Of a DNA stretch of 39,161 nt, positions 38,577 through 39,161 are shown in pieces (position 1 is the first letter of the stretch; each line of letters opens with the position of its first letter). The notes under the pieces are model-generated. The model saw nothing but the letters and a program-made list of their open reading frames with translations, was not told where the DNA came from and did no database searches. The stretch is from Henriciella aquimarina (GTDB taxonomy: Bacteria; Pseudomonadota; Alphaproteobacteria; Caulobacterales; Hyphomonadaceae). A program made the position numbers and the translations under genes. Where the stretch lies: assembly GCF_002088975.1 (NCBI RefSeq), contig NZ_NCST01000030.1, forward strand, positions 1 to 39,161, in the 5' to 3' direction.

Positions 38577-39161
38577 CTAGTGTGCGTGGCCGTCGCCGAA
38601 AGCGTCTTTTTCAAGCTGCGCTTTCAGGGTGAAGGCGCCCTCGGCAACGAATGCTTCGTCGGCCTCGAGCCCGGAAATGATCTCGGTATAGCTGCCTGCA
38701 CTCTCTCCTGTCCGGACCTCGCGCGGTTCGAACCCGTCATCCGTCGGGACGAAGACCGACATCCTGTCTTCAACACTGACAATCGCATCGGAGGGAACGC
38801 GCACGACGGGGCGCCCCTCTCCCGTGTCGATCCGCGCCGTTACGAACTGACCGGGCTTCAGCCTGTGTTCGGCATTGTCGACAATGACCCGCGCGGTCGC
38901 GGTGCGGGATGCCTCATTGATGACAGGCAGGACATTTGAAATTGTCCCTTCGGCCAGGACGCGGCCATCTTCCTGCTGGAAGGTCACGGTCTGGCCTTCG
39001 CTGACCTTGCCGAGATCTTCCTTGTAGACGGCGATGTCGGCCCAGACGACGCTATCATCGATGATGACAAAGATGGGCGCGCCGCCAGCCGATACGGTTT
39101 CTCCAAGAGAAACGCTCCGCTGAATCACCTCTCCGGCAAGGGGAGCCGTCACATAGGCTTG
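38577..39161 (-). CDS. czcB: RND periplasmic adaptor, CzcB type (5' end beyond window)
   Basis: The C-terminal 190 or so residues of a membrane-fusion protein; the frame is open to the window edge, so the start lies outside. Seen are the second half of the lipoyl domain (VTAPLAGEVIQRSVSLGETV), the beta barrel (WADIAVYKEDLGKVSEGQTV) and the membrane-proximal domain (VPSDAIVSVEDRMSVFVPTD), ending in a His-containing tail (FGDGHAH). It links the CzcA pump to an outer-membrane channel, presumably encoded just beyond the window. It is the upstream partner of czcA, 12 bases before it. Confidence 0.88.
   Translation of the reverse strand, partial: QAYVTAPLAGEVIQRSVSLGETVSAGGAPIFVIIDDSVVWADIAVYKEDLGKVSEGQTVTFQQEDGRVLAEGTISNVLPVINEASRTATARVIVDNAEHRLKPGQFVTARIDTGEGRPVVRVPSDAIVSVEDRMSVFVPTDDGFEPREVRTGESAGSYTEIISGLEADEAFVAEGAFTLKAQLEKDAFGDGHAH

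Noticed and set aside
1..39161. CRISPR array, tRNA or rRNA genes, phage genes
   Set aside because: No regularly spaced repeats, no cloverleaf-like sequence and no phage structural genes were seen on reading both strands.

Overview
The window looks like an accessory metal-resistance island of an alphaproteobacterium. This rests on the style of the proteins, the compact operons with many 4-base ATGA overlaps, and the AAGGAG-type ribosome sites. A marine Hyphomonadaceae-like host is a guess from general resemblance, not a search result. The island is a patchwork of modules separated by insertion sequences, gene remnants and terminator-like hairpins.

Left end (1-8.4 kb). An IS256-family element is followed by a lone Rieske Fe-S protein, a Met/His-rich periplasmic protein, and an EamA permease. 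Next comes a minus-strand operon in the order anti-sigma, periplasmic sensor, ECF sigma, which is the layout of CnrY-CnrX-CnrH. The five Ni/Co ligands known for CnrX are kept with identical spacing. Diverging from it are a 4-helix membrane protein and the copper pair copA (multicopper oxidase) and copB.

Junction and metabolic module (8.4-18.3 kb). An IS3-family element with a recognisable -1 frameshift heptamer sits exactly between the copB terminator hairpin and the first 26 codons of a truncated gene. It has no target duplication, so it marks a rearrangement junction. Beyond it lies a non-metal module: a divergent ATP-grasp protein, then an operon of phosphoketolase-like enzyme, beta-CASP metallo-beta-lactamase RNase, AMP-phosphorylase-type 'thymidine phosphorylase' and PRPP synthetase. 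Together these suggest conversion of RNA or nucleotides to pentose phosphates and acetyl phosphate. FNR/FixK-like palindromes occur at both edges of this module and upstream of the cop genes, hinting at low-oxygen control. An EF-hand protein follows.

Copper/silver export module (18.6-30.4 kb). After a scar made of the 3' ends of two lost genes come a DUF305 membrane protein and a metallo-beta-lactamase/rhodanese fusion with the ligand set of a persulfide dioxygenase. Then follow csoR with its operator, a small secreted protein, cusC, cusB, cusA, a small membrane protein, two CusF-like chaperones and a methyltransferase.

Mercury module (30.4-34.1 kb). merA, a merF/oxidoreductase chimeric remnant, merP and merT run on the minus strand, opposite merR, with a promoter of 19-bp spacer typical of MerR control. 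A DUF3147-like gene broken by an apparent one-base deletion follows.

Right end (34.3-39.2 kb). A minus-strand operon of czcB (cut by the window edge), a CzcA-type RND pump, a small lipoprotein and a CDF transporter completes a periplasm-centred defence against Cu/Ag, Hg and probably Zn/Cd/Co/Ni.
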